Shown: positions 54,312 through 64,000 of the stretch, one piece after another
Layout of the letters: every line of letters begins with the position of its first letter
How positions within the stretch are numbered: position 1 is the first letter of the stretch
Origin: Meconema thalassinum
Lineage: Eukaryota; Arthropoda; Insecta; Orthoptera; Tettigoniidae
Reading direction: 5' to 3'
Length of the DNA: 64,000 bases
NCBI GenBank assembly: GCA_946902985.2
Contig: OX336391.1
Coordinates: forward strand, 145,765,074 to 145,829,073
Notes under the pieces: model-generated
Seen by the model: the letters and a program-made list of their open reading frames with translations, nothing else
Databases searched by the model: none
What the model was told of the DNA's origin: nothing
Position numbers and translations under genes: made by a program

Positions 54312-55226
54312 TACTTAGTACCCAGTAGCCACGAACTTGGTAAACCTGTCTATAGGTTTGATGATGTATTATAAATCTATCTCTTATATAAAAACAAGTG
54401 TCCTGACTGACTGATTCACTGACTCACTGACTCATCATCGCCCAGCCAAAACTATTAAAGTTAGAAACATGAAATTTTGGAGATATGTTCGTGGTAAGCC
54501 GAAAACGCGCACTAAGGAAGGATTTTTGGATATTCAGGTTCTAAAGGGGTGTTAAGGGGGTAGACTTGCATTTCATTGAATAACAATAACTCCCGATTGG
54601 TTTCATTGGGAGACGTGATACTCTGCATATACAATCATCTTTAAAAACAAGTAGTTCCGTGAAGAACTATACAGCCTGTTTTCATATATCCTGCTCATGT
54701 TAATTGCCTCTATCAACATACAAAATTTCAGTTTAATTGCTGTAACAGATTCGTAGATATTGAGAACCGTCTAAATATTTCAGATGGTCGCCAGGTTGGA
54801 TTTTTATTTTTGTACTATTACATTAAGATTATTGTGTTCGTGTGGTATTCAAACTTCAATCGCATGATTTGAACACAAGAAGTAAAAACAAGGTTTTATA
54901 ATTACGCACAGCAGCCATCTTGTGATTATGCAAACAATTGAAATAAATTAGATGCCAGTGGATCAACATTTGTATAAGCATTTAACGTGCAACGTTTCAC
55001 GGCACTCGGATAGTTAATTCGCGAGAAACGTCCATTTAAATATTTATACTTCGCGTCGCCGCCATGTTGGATTTGTGCTCACCAGGTTACTGAAAGTCCT
55101 ATAGGTGAACATAAGTTCATAGTCTCTATGAACATATAAAATCAGTTTGGTTGCTGTAAAAGATTCATAGATATTGAGAACCGTCTAAATATTTCGGAAG
55201 CTCGCCATTTAGGATTGTTATATGTA

Positions 55227-56822
55227 TTGACGTCCGAAACGGGGGAGGAGCTTACGGTCAGCTGTTTGCAATATGGCGGCGATATAGTGACGTGAAGTAA
55301 TTGAGTGTGCGTTTATTATGGCTTCAAATTTATGATGGCAAAATACTACATATTTCCTTTCATTGATATAAATATTTTTATAATAAATTTAAATGCAGTG
55401 CCTAATTACTACCAGTTAAAAATATTACCCACATGTAGATAGTTAATTTACTGTCTGCTGTTACATAGGCCTATATGAAGCCTGTACTTGGGAGCCTAGC
55501 GGTATCGATGTTTTTATTAATTTCACAATATATATATCTCACATAACACAAAGGACGACTCCCTGATAATAAATTGAATCAAGCAACCCTGAATTTGCAT
55601 GAATGTTTTGGGTTCAAAGAAGCGTTCCTTGGGATGCTCAAATCATACTTCAATATTGCAAATATTGACCTACATACTTGCTGTTCAAAGGCAAGAATGT
55701 TAATTTATTAATCTCTTGCCACAGGCAAGTTAAAATGGAGACATCCTCTTTATCAATATATTTAATTAAATATTTAAAATACAGACATTTAACATAGCTG
55801 GAGTCTCCATTTAAACTTGTCCTAAGCAAACGGTACAGATCAAAAACTACAGTTTAAGCCAAACCAAATTCACTCCTCAGCTCGACATAAACCATAATAC
55901 CAATTAAAACCTATACAAAACATACTCTCCTTACTGTTGTACAACTTTCAAACCAACTATTCGCACTCAAAACTGTAAAACCCTGAAATGGGAACTAATT
56001 AAAGTTAGAATAGCCTAGGCCGATCCGGTCTCCTGAAACATTACCGCATATGTATACTTAACATCACTATAACTTCAAAATTACGGCTAAGTGACCTATC
56101 TGCCTGAGTAGTATAGGTGTTGCCGGCCTGCCTGGAATGATGGGTCACCAAACCGGTACTTAAAACTAAGATTTTACTCATTAATCAACTAAATTCAACA
56201 GTAGGGAGATCATAGCCAAAAACACAATTCAAGCCAAATCATACTTCAATGACCTACATACTTGCTGTTCAAAGGCAAGAATATAAATTCTCTGGCAAAT
56301 TAAGGCTAGGAACAGCATTTATCTTAAGTTTTCTAACCATTCGGCTATTGTCAATCGGAAGAACCCCTAAAATAAGTTTACGAAGAGCGGATTACATTCA
56401 TTGTACGGCACAGAAGTAATAGGCTATAAGTTTATCAGTATTTTTGATGTAGGTAAATCCATGTGAATACAAATTAGGGACAATAACTAACAATAATCAA
56501 CAGTACCGGTGGAAAGAAGTCGTCTTCACAAAAATGCAGAATGCACACTGTCATGTAACATGTAACACGTTTTCCAATTGACAGCGCCGAAGACCATCTT
56601 TCTCTCTGAACTTTTTGTACAGGAAAGTAGTGAAGATATTTCGTAGCCGTTTTATACGATTTACAACCGAATACAGAGCAGTACCTCCTCGAATTTGACA
56701 AATTTATTTCTGTTTCCATCACGACGTCAATGCTTCACCATCTAAATAAATCTCACCAGTCACAAAGTTACAGCTTCAACATTCTGCCGCGTGGCTGCGC
56801 CATCCAACTTTTCTGACGTCAA
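55227..56822. mobile_element. TIR element encoding a THAP domain
   Basis: 1,596 bp, starting TTGACGTCCGAAAC and ending with the near-complement TTTCTGACGTCAA. Intact sister copies at 58,975, 61,168 and 62,655 read 'TATATGTATAGGCC' or close, so the empty site is known; at most a 2-bp AT duplication fits. The interior has two copies of 'ACCTACATACTTGCTGTTCA' plus 'AAGGCAAGAAT' (55,667 and 56,250) and a THAP-domain frame. It is too short for a complete transposase. P and Kolobok transposases carry THAP domains, but their 8-bp and TTAA duplications do not fit here. Confidence 0.7.
56474..56722 (-). pseudogene. THAP-type zinc finger fragment
   Basis: 82 codons starting ATG. Residues about 15-70 match the C2CH THAP pattern: 'RRYCSVFGCKSY' supplies C-x4-C, then 'YLHYFPVQ' with the conserved Phe-Pro, a Trp in 'RERWSSAL', and 'CILHFCEDDFF' supplies the C-x2-H and the following Phe. 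THAP domains bind DNA and occur in transposases and in domesticated regulators. The frame ends soon after the domain, so no catalytic part is encoded in this piece. Confidence 0.75.
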
Positions 56823-58119
56823 TAGGCCATAGAGTTATGTACCATTCAAGGACAATTATTGCCTAGGTTCATTATTCAAACTTTCACTTCGATCGCATGA
56901 TTACGACACAAGAAATAAAAAAATAATTTTAAAATTTCGCACAGCCGCCATCTTGAGGTTATGTAAACAATTGAATTAAGTTAGATGGCAGTGCATTACA
57001 AACTGCAAAATCATTTACTGTACCACATTTCACGGCGCTCAGAGAGTTAAATCACGAGAAAAGTCTATTAAAATATTTCAAATTCGCTTGGTCGCCATGT
57101 TCGTTTTGTACTTTATAGGTTTATGAAATATACATAGGTAAACTCGTATCAGTATCACCGTACAAAATTGTAATAGTTTCGGAGATATAGAATGTTAGTG
57201 AAATATTTCCACAGCCGCCATATTGAGGTTATGTAAACAATTGATCGAAATTAGACTTCAATGCATTATAATGTGTATAAACAATTGCTGTACCAAGTTT
57301 CATTACGTTTGGATAGTTAAATCGCGAGAAAAGTCAATTTAAAAGTCTCAACTTCGCATGGCCGCCATGATGGTTTTGTAGTCACCAGGTTTTTGAACGT
57401 CTCATAGGTGAACATCTAGTTGAGCCCTTTATCACAGTACACAATTTCAGGGCGATATCGGTAATAGTTTCGGAGATATTGAATGCTAGTGAAATATTTC
57501 GCACAGCCGCCATGTTGGAATGGTGAGACGGAACAAAATTTGAAGGGCACGGTCGAGGTCACCGGGAATAGCGCTATGAACTTACCAAGTTTCATTGAAA
57601 TCGCTCCAGTCGTTTAGATTTTATTAGGGGGACACACCCACACACCTCACACACACACACACACACGCACACACACACGGAAAAAAGGTGATCTCAGAAG
57701 CCTGTTTATTCAAAATTGAAAATAGGCTAATAAGAAGACTTGTGTCTGAGGGTTTTTCGATGTGGTGTATATTATGAGGTGAGAGGGGTGACAAGTGGGG
57801 GTTGAAGGATTCCTAACGGAGCGTGTATCTCTTAAACGACATGGGCGAGGAGTTTGAAACTCAGCGGAAAAACATCAGCTTGAAAGATAAGTAAAAAGAT
57901 ATTCGATAGTTTTTTCCATAAATTCAATTTAAGGGGCCCATGAGGAGGGGTGAAATTCTGGGGACGGGGGACGAGAAAGAAAGTGTCCTAACTGATAAAC
58001 TGACTCACTCCCTCTTCAAACTCAGGGAGAGAAAACTGCTTAAGAATAAGTAAATAATGTTCGACAGTTTATTTTTCATAAATCAAATTTAAGGGGTTCA
58101 TGATGAGGGGTCAAATTCT

Positions 58120-58140
58120 GAAAAAAAAAAAAAAAAAAAA
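58120..58140. repeat. Poly(A) tract in module C
   Basis: About 21 A residues; shorter at the homologous spot near 60,327 and longer runs at the window end, so it is length-variable between units. Confidence 0.9.
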
Positions 58141-58384
58141 TTGAAAGAAAATGTCTTGACTCACTCACTCACTCATCATCGTCCAGCCAAAATTATTGAA
58201 GTTAGGACCATGACATTTTTGGGATATGTTCGTTGTATGTCAAAACCGTACACTAAGGGATGATTTTCGGATATTCAGGTTCTAAAGGTGCCTTAAGGGG
58301 GCTAAACCTGCATTTTATTGAATAACAAAACCTCACGAGTGGTTTCATTTGTGGATGTGATACTCGGCATATAAACTAATCATT

Positions 58385-59824
58385 AACAAGTAGTTCCGTG
58401 AAGAACTATACAGCCTATTTTCATATATCTTACTTATGATAATTGCCACTATCAACATACAAAATTTCAGTTTGATTGCTGTATAGATTCGTAGATATTG
58501 AGAACCGACTAAATACTTCGGATGGTCGCCATGTTGGACTTTATTTATGTAGGTCCTAGATTTATGTACTGTTACATGAAGATTATTGTGTACGTGTAGC
58601 ATTCAAACTTCAATCGCATGATTAGGACACAAGAATTAAAAACTAGATTTTAAAATTTCACACAGTGGCCATCTTGTGGTTATGGAAACAATTGAAATAA
58701 ATTAGATGCCAGTGGATTAAGTTCATATAAGGATTTACTGTACCAAGTTTCACTGCACTCGGATGGTTAAATTGCGACAAACGTCCATGTGAATATTTAT
58801 ATTTCGCGTCGCCGCCATGTTGGATTTATTATCACCAGGTTATTGAAAGTCCTAGGTGAACTTAAGTTCATAGCCCCTATTAACATTAAAAAATTCAGTT
58901 TGATTCCTGTAATAGATTCGTAGATATTGAGATCCATCTAAATATTTCGGATGGTCGCCATGTTGGATTATTATATGTATAGGCCATAGAGTCATGTACC
59001 ATTAAAGGAAAATTATTGCGTGGGTTCATTATTCAAACTTCCACTTCGATCGCTTAATTACGACACAAGAAATAAAAACTTAATTTTAAAATTCGCACAG
59101 CCGCCATCTTGAGGTTATGTAAACAATTGAAATAAATAAGATACCATTGCATTACAATGTGTATAAACATTTCCTGTACCAAGTTTCAATGCGTTCGGAA
59201 CATTGAATCCCGAGAAAGGTCTATTTAAATTTTCAAATTCGCTTGGCCGCCATGTTCGTTTTGTAGTTAACCGGTTTTTGAAAATCTTATAGGTGAACTT
59301 CCAGCAGGGCCCTTTATCTCCGTACAAAATTTCAGGGTGATACCGCTAATAGTATCAGAGATATAGTATGCCGGTGAAATATTTCGAAGAGCCGCCATCT
59401 TGTGGTTATGTAAACAATTGAACGAAGTTAGATGTCGGTGCATTACAAAGTGTATAAACATATACTGTACCACATTTTATTGCTTTTGGTTGGTTAAATC
59501 GCGAGAAACGACTATGTGTATGTCGCAACTTCACTTGGCCGCCATGTTGGTTTTGTAGTTACCAGTTTTTCAAGAGTCACATAGGTGAACTTCCAGTAGT
59601 TCCATTTATCACCGTAAAAAATTTCAGGGGGATATCGGTAATAGTTTCGGAGATATTGAATGCTGGTGCAATATTTCGCACAGCCGCCATGTTGGATTGG
59701 TGAGACGTAACAAAATTTGAAGGCCACGGTCAGGGTCGCCTGGAATAGTGCTATGAACTTACCGAGTTTCATTGAAATCGCTCAAGCCGTTTAGAATTTA
59801 TTAGGGGGAAACTCACACTCACCT

Positions 59825-59874
<50 letters not shown>

Positions 59875-59931
59875 CCACGGTCAAAAGGTGATCACATAAG
59901 CATTTTTTTTTTCAAAATTGAAAATAGGCTA
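58385..59931 (+). mobile_element. GGC element, array copy 2
   Basis: Complete, about 1,547 bp. Starts AACAAGTAGTTCCGTGAAGA. Cores GCCGCCAT or GTCGCCAT lie at about 144-149-bp spacing, (CA)n at 59,825-59,872, and it ends 'AAAATTGAAAATAGGCTA'. Very similar to copy 3. Confidence 0.85.
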
Positions 59932-60581
59932 ATAAGAAGGCTCGTGTCAGAGGGTTTTTCGATGTGGTGTATATTATGAGGTGAGAGGGGTGAAAAGTGG
60001 GGGTTGAAGGATTCTTAACGGAGCGCATATCTCTTAAACGACATGGGCGAGGAGTTTGAAACTCAGCGGAAAAAAATCAGCTTAAAAGATAAGTAAATAG
60101 ATGTTCGATCGTTTTTTCCATAAATTCAATTTAAGGGGCCCATGAGGAGGGGTGAAATTCTTGGGGGGGGGGGGGACGGAATAGAAAGTGTCCTAACTGA
60201 TTGACTGACTCACTCCCTCTTCAAACTCAGGGAGAGAAAACTGCTTAAAAATAAGTAAATATTGTTCGACAGTTTATTTTTCATAAATCAAATTTAAGGG
60301 GTTCATGGTGAGGGGTCAAATTCTGAAAAAAATAAAATTGAAAGAAAATGTCTTGACTCACTCACTCACCCATCATCGTCCAACCAAAATTTTTGAAGTT
60401 AGAAACATGACATTTTTGGGATATGTTCGTTGTATGTCAAAACCGTACACTAAGGGATGATTTTCGGATATTCAGGTTCTAAAGGTGCCTTAAGGGGGTT
60501 AAACCTGCATTTTATTGAATAACAAAACCTCACGAGTGGTTTCATTTGTGGATGTGATACTCGGCATATAAACTAATCATT

Positions 60582-62083
60582 AACAAGTAGTTCCGTGAAG
60601 AACTATACAGCCTATTTTCATATATCCTACTTATGATAATTGCCACTATCAACATACAAAATTTCAGTTTGATTGCTGTATAGATTCGTAGATATTGAGA
60701 ACCGACTAAATACTTCGGTTGGTCGCCATGTTGGACTTTATTTATGTAGGTCCTAGATTTATGTACTGTTACATGAAGATTATTGTGTACGTGTAGCATT
60801 CAAACTTCAATCGCATGATTAGGACACAAGAATTAAAAACTAGATTTTAAAATTTCACACAGCGGCCATCTTGTGGTTATGGAAACAATTGAAATAAATT
60901 AGATGCCAGTGGATTAAGTTCATATAAGGATTTACTGTACCAAGTTTCACAGCACTCGGATGGTTAAATTGCGATAAACGTCCATGTGAATATTTATGTT
61001 TCGCGTCGCCGCCATGTTGGATTTATGATCACCAGGTTACTGAAAGTCCTAGGTGAACTTAAGTTCATAGCCCCTATGAACATTAAAAAATTCAGTTTGA
61101 TTCCTGTAATAGATTCGTAGATATTGAGATCCATCTAAATATTTCGGATGGTCGCCATGTTGGATTATTATATGTATAGGCCATAGAGTCATGTACCATT
61201 AAAGGAAAATTATTGCGTGGGTTCATTATACAAACTTCCACTTCGATCGCTTAATTACGACACAAGAAATAAAAACTTAATTTAGAAATTCGCACAGCCG
61301 CCATCTTGAGGTTATGTAAACAATTGAAATAAATTAGATACCAGTGCATTACAATGTGTATATACATTTCCTGTACCAAGTTTCAATGCGTTCGGAACAT
61401 TGAATCGCGAGAAAGGTCTATTTAAATTTTCAAATTCGCTCGGCCGCCATCTTCGTTTTGTAGTTAACCGGTTTTTGAAAATCTTATAGGTGAACTTCCA
61501 GAAGTGCCCTTTATCTCCGTACAAAATTTCAGGGTGATACCGCTAATAGTATCAGAGATATAGTATGCCGGTGAAATATTTCGAAGAGCCGCCATCTTGT
61601 GGTTATGTAAACAATTGAACGAAGATAGATGTCGGTGCATTACAAAGTGTATACACATATACTGTACCAAATTTTATTGCTTTTGGTTGGTTAAATCGCG
61701 AGAAACGTCTATGTATATGTCGCAACTTCGCTTGGCCGCCATGTTGGTTTTGTAGTTACCAGTTTTTCAAGAGTCACATAGGTGAACTTCCAGTAGTTCC
61801 CTTTATCACCGTAAAAAATTTCAGAGTGATATCGGTAATAGTTTCGGAGATATTGAATGTTGGTGAAATACTTCGCACAGCCGCCATGTTGGATTGGTGA
61901 GACGTAACAAAATTTGAAGGGCACGGTCGAGGTCGCCGGGAATAGCGCTATGAACTTACCGAGTTTCATTGAAATCGCTCCAGCCGTTTAGAAATTATAA
62001 GGGGGACACACACACACACCTCACACACACACGGACAAAAGGTGATCTCATAAGCCTATTTTTTTCAAAATTGAATATAGGCT
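60582..62083 (+). mobile_element. GGC element, array copy 3
   Basis: Complete, about 1,502 bp, with shorter (CA)n (62,004-62,030). Its end 'GAATATAGGCT' is followed immediately by the start of copy 4, with no spacer. Confidence 0.85.
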
Positions 62084-63597
62084 AACAAGTAGTTCCGTGA
62101 AGGACTATACAGCCTATTTTCATATATCCTGCTCATGTTAATTGCCTCTATCAACATACAAAATTTCAGTTTAATTGCTGTAACAGATTCGTAGATATAG
62201 AGAACCGTCTAAATATTTCAGATGGTCGCCAGGTAGGATTTTTATTTTTGTACTATTACATTAAGATTATTGTGTTCGTGTGGTATTCAAACTTCAATCG
62301 CATGATTAGAACACAAGAAGTAAAAACGAGATTTTATAATTACGCACAGCAGCCATCTTGTGATTATGCAAACAATTGAAATAAATTAGATGCAAGTGGA
62401 TCAACATTTGTATAAGCATTTAACGTGCAACGTTTCATGGCACTCGGATAGTTAATTCGCGAGAAACGTCCATTTAAATATTTATACTTCGCGTCGCCGC
62501 CATGTTGGATTTGTGCTCACCAGGTTACTGAAAGTCCTATAGGTGAACATATGTTCATAGTCGCTATGAACATAAAAAATCAGTTTGGTTGCTGTAAAAG
62601 GTTCATAGATATTGAGAACCGTCTAAATATTTCGGAAGCTCGCCATTTAGGATTGTTATATATATAGGCCATAGAGTTATGTACCATTCAAGGACAATTA
62701 TTGCCTAGGTTCATTATTCAAACTTTCACTTCGATCGCATGATTACGACACAAGAAATAAAAACTTAATTTTAAAATTTCGCACAGCCGCCATCTTGAGG
62801 TTATATAAACAATTGAATTAAGTTAGATGGCAGTGCATTACAAACTGCAAAATCATTTACTGTACCACATTTCACGGCGCTCAGAGAGTTAAATCACGAG
62901 AAAAGTCTATTAAAATATTTCAAATTCGCTTGGTCGCCATGTTCGTTTTGTACTTTACAGGTTTATGAAATATACATAGGTAAACTTGTATCAGTACCCT
63001 TTATCACCGTCCAAAATTGCAGGGTGATATCTGTAATAATTTCGGAGATATAGAATGTCAGTGAAATAATTCGCACAGCCGCCATATTGAGGTTATGTAA
63101 ACAATTGAACTAAATTAGACTTCATTGCATTACAATGCGTATAAACAATTACTGTACCTAGTTTCATTTCGTTTGGATAGTTAAATCGCGAGAAAAGTCT
63201 ATTTAAAAGTTTCAACTTCGCTTGGCCGCCATGATGGTTTTGTAGTCACCAGGTTTTATAAAGTCTCATAGATGAACTTCTAGTTGTGCCCTTTATCACA
63301 GTACACAATTTCAGGGCGATATCGGTAATAGTTACGGAGATATTGAATGTTAGTGAAATATTTCGCACAGCCGCCATGTTGGATTGGTGAGACGTAACAA
63401 AATTTGAAGGGCACGGTCGAGGTCGCCGGGAATAGCGCTATTAACTTACCATGTTTCATAGAAATCGCTCCAGCCGTTTAGATTTTATTAGGGGGACACA
63501 CACACACACACCTCACACACACACACACGCAAACGCACACACACACGGACAAAAGGTGATCTCATAAGCCTATTTTTTCAAAATTGAAAAGAGGATA
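62084..63597 (+). mobile_element. GGC element, array copy 4
   Basis: Complete, about 1,514 bp. Sequence is closer to copy 1 than to copies 2-3 ('CTCATGTTAATTGCCTCTAT', 'TCGCCATTTAGGATTG'), giving the uninterrupted version of copy 1. Cores at about 62,225, 62,347, 62,496, 62,640, 62,788, 62,935, 63,079, 63,227 and 63,371. Confidence 0.85.
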
Positions 63598-64000
63598 ATA
63601 AGAAGACTCGTGTCTGAGGGTTTTTCGATGTGGTGTATATTATGAGGTGAGAGGGGTGAAAAGTGGGGGTTGAAGGATTCCTAACGGAGCGTGTATCTCT
63701 TAAACGACATGGGCGAGGAGTTTGAAACTCAGCGGAAAAAAATCAGCTTAAAAGATAAGTAAATAGATGTTCGATCGGTTTTTTTTTTCATAAATTCAAT
63801 TTAAGGGGCCCATGAGGAGGGGTGAAATTCTGGGGGGGGGGACCGGGAAAGAAATTGTCCTAACTGATTGACTGACTCACTCCCTCTTCAAACTCAGGGA
63901 GAGAAAACTGCTTAAAAATAAGTAAATAATGTTCGACAGTTTATTTTTCATAAATCAAATTTAAGGGGTTCATGGTGAGGGGTCAAATTCTGAAAAAAAA

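Larger units (their letters stand above)
54646..57729 (+). mobile_element. GGC element, array copy 1 (interrupted)
   Basis: Begins AACAAGTAGTTCCGTGAAGA (hairpin AGTTC-CGTGAA-GAACT), then 'CAGCCTGTTTTCATA'. Ends with (CA)n at 57,635-57,680 and 'TTCAAAATTGAAAATAGGCT'. Split at 55,226/56,823 by the THAP-bearing insertion; monomers continue on the other side ('GGCCATAGAGTTATGTACC'). Confidence 0.8.
54372..64000. repeat. Macrosatellite of ~2.2-kb units
   Basis: Three module types recur. A ('GACTCACTGACTCATCATCG' and following, about 54,405-54,645, 58,150-58,384, 60,345-60,581). B, the GGC element. C ('GAGGGTTTTTCGATGTGGTG' and following, about 57,730-58,140, 59,932-60,340, 63,598-64,000). B starts at 54,646, 58,385 and 60,582; after removing the 1,596-bp THAP insertion the spacing is about 2.14 and 2.20 kb. 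Between 60,582 and 63,597 two B modules are joined directly. The array leaves the window at its right edge. C itself contains two related ~190-bp subrepeats ending in A or G runs. Confidence 0.85.

Noticed and set aside
58345..61969. Repeated 60-86-codon minus frames across the array as a conserved protein family
   Set aside because: They recur because the DNA recurs. The monomer length near 146 is not a multiple of three, and frames shift from monomer to monomer, so no continuous protein is maintained.
54372..64000. CRISPR-like array because of regular spacing
   Set aside because: Spacing near 146 bp with whole-monomer similarity is satellite structure; there are no short identical repeats with unique spacers, and the context is eukaryotic.

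Overview
The window looks like repeat-rich, non-genic DNA from a large arthropod genome, most likely an insect. This is inferred from the transposon mix (Tc1/mariner, CR1-like and RTE-like LINEs, Helitron, Gypsy-type LTR element, tRNA-derived SINEs) and from a tRNA-Lys-type primer site that fits insect tRNA-Lys. I saw no convincing host gene: every recognisable coding stretch belongs to a mobile element. The order (possibly a polyneopteran) cannot be fixed from this sequence.

Layout. 0.2-2.3 kb holds SINE-like repeats and the 3' end of an RTE-like LINE. 2,292-13,943 is one minus-strand LTR retrotransposon with about 3.96-kb LTRs and a 4-bp target duplication (CTAT), inserted in that RTE fragment. 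Its 3.7-kb interior encodes Gag and an aspartic protease but no reverse transcriptase, RNase H or integrase core. 14.3-17.1 kb is a CR1/Jockey-like LINE. 17.2-20.5 kb has RTE fragments and short tandem repeats. 20,526-22,273 is a dead Tc1 element split by a SINE. 22.3-26.1 kb holds a non-coding element family (here called the GGC element) built of about 146-bp monomers carrying an ATGGCGG core, plus SINEs. 26.9-31.7 kb is a nest: a repeat holds a LINE, which holds a divergent GGC-type element, which holds a SINE. 32.4-38.4 kb has a fold-back element and a 5.3-kb decayed Helitron. 38.7-42.7 kb has SINEs, a 514-bp inverted repeat and an apparently intact Tc1 element (41,257-42,725). 42.8-49.7 kb holds a TIR-bounded block with a LINE fragment, a 44-bp minisatellite, an inverted mariner complex with a nested MITE, and a SINE inside a SINE. 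49.7-54.0 kb is largely unassigned. 54.4-64.0 kb is a macrosatellite of about 2.2-kb units, each containing a GGC element; one copy carries a THAP-encoding insertion.

The most novel items are the GGC elements and the LTR element. The GGC elements have co-varying subterminal inverted repeats, terminal hairpins, a CA/TG tract and nucleosome-length monomers, and they occur dispersed, nested, and in direct tandem. Their architecture resembles Helentron-derived DINE-1/HINE elements, which is an inference. The LTR element appears to be a Gag-plus-protease non-autonomous element with exceptionally long LTRs. The Tc1 transposase at 41,454-42,479 is the only gene in the window that looks functional.
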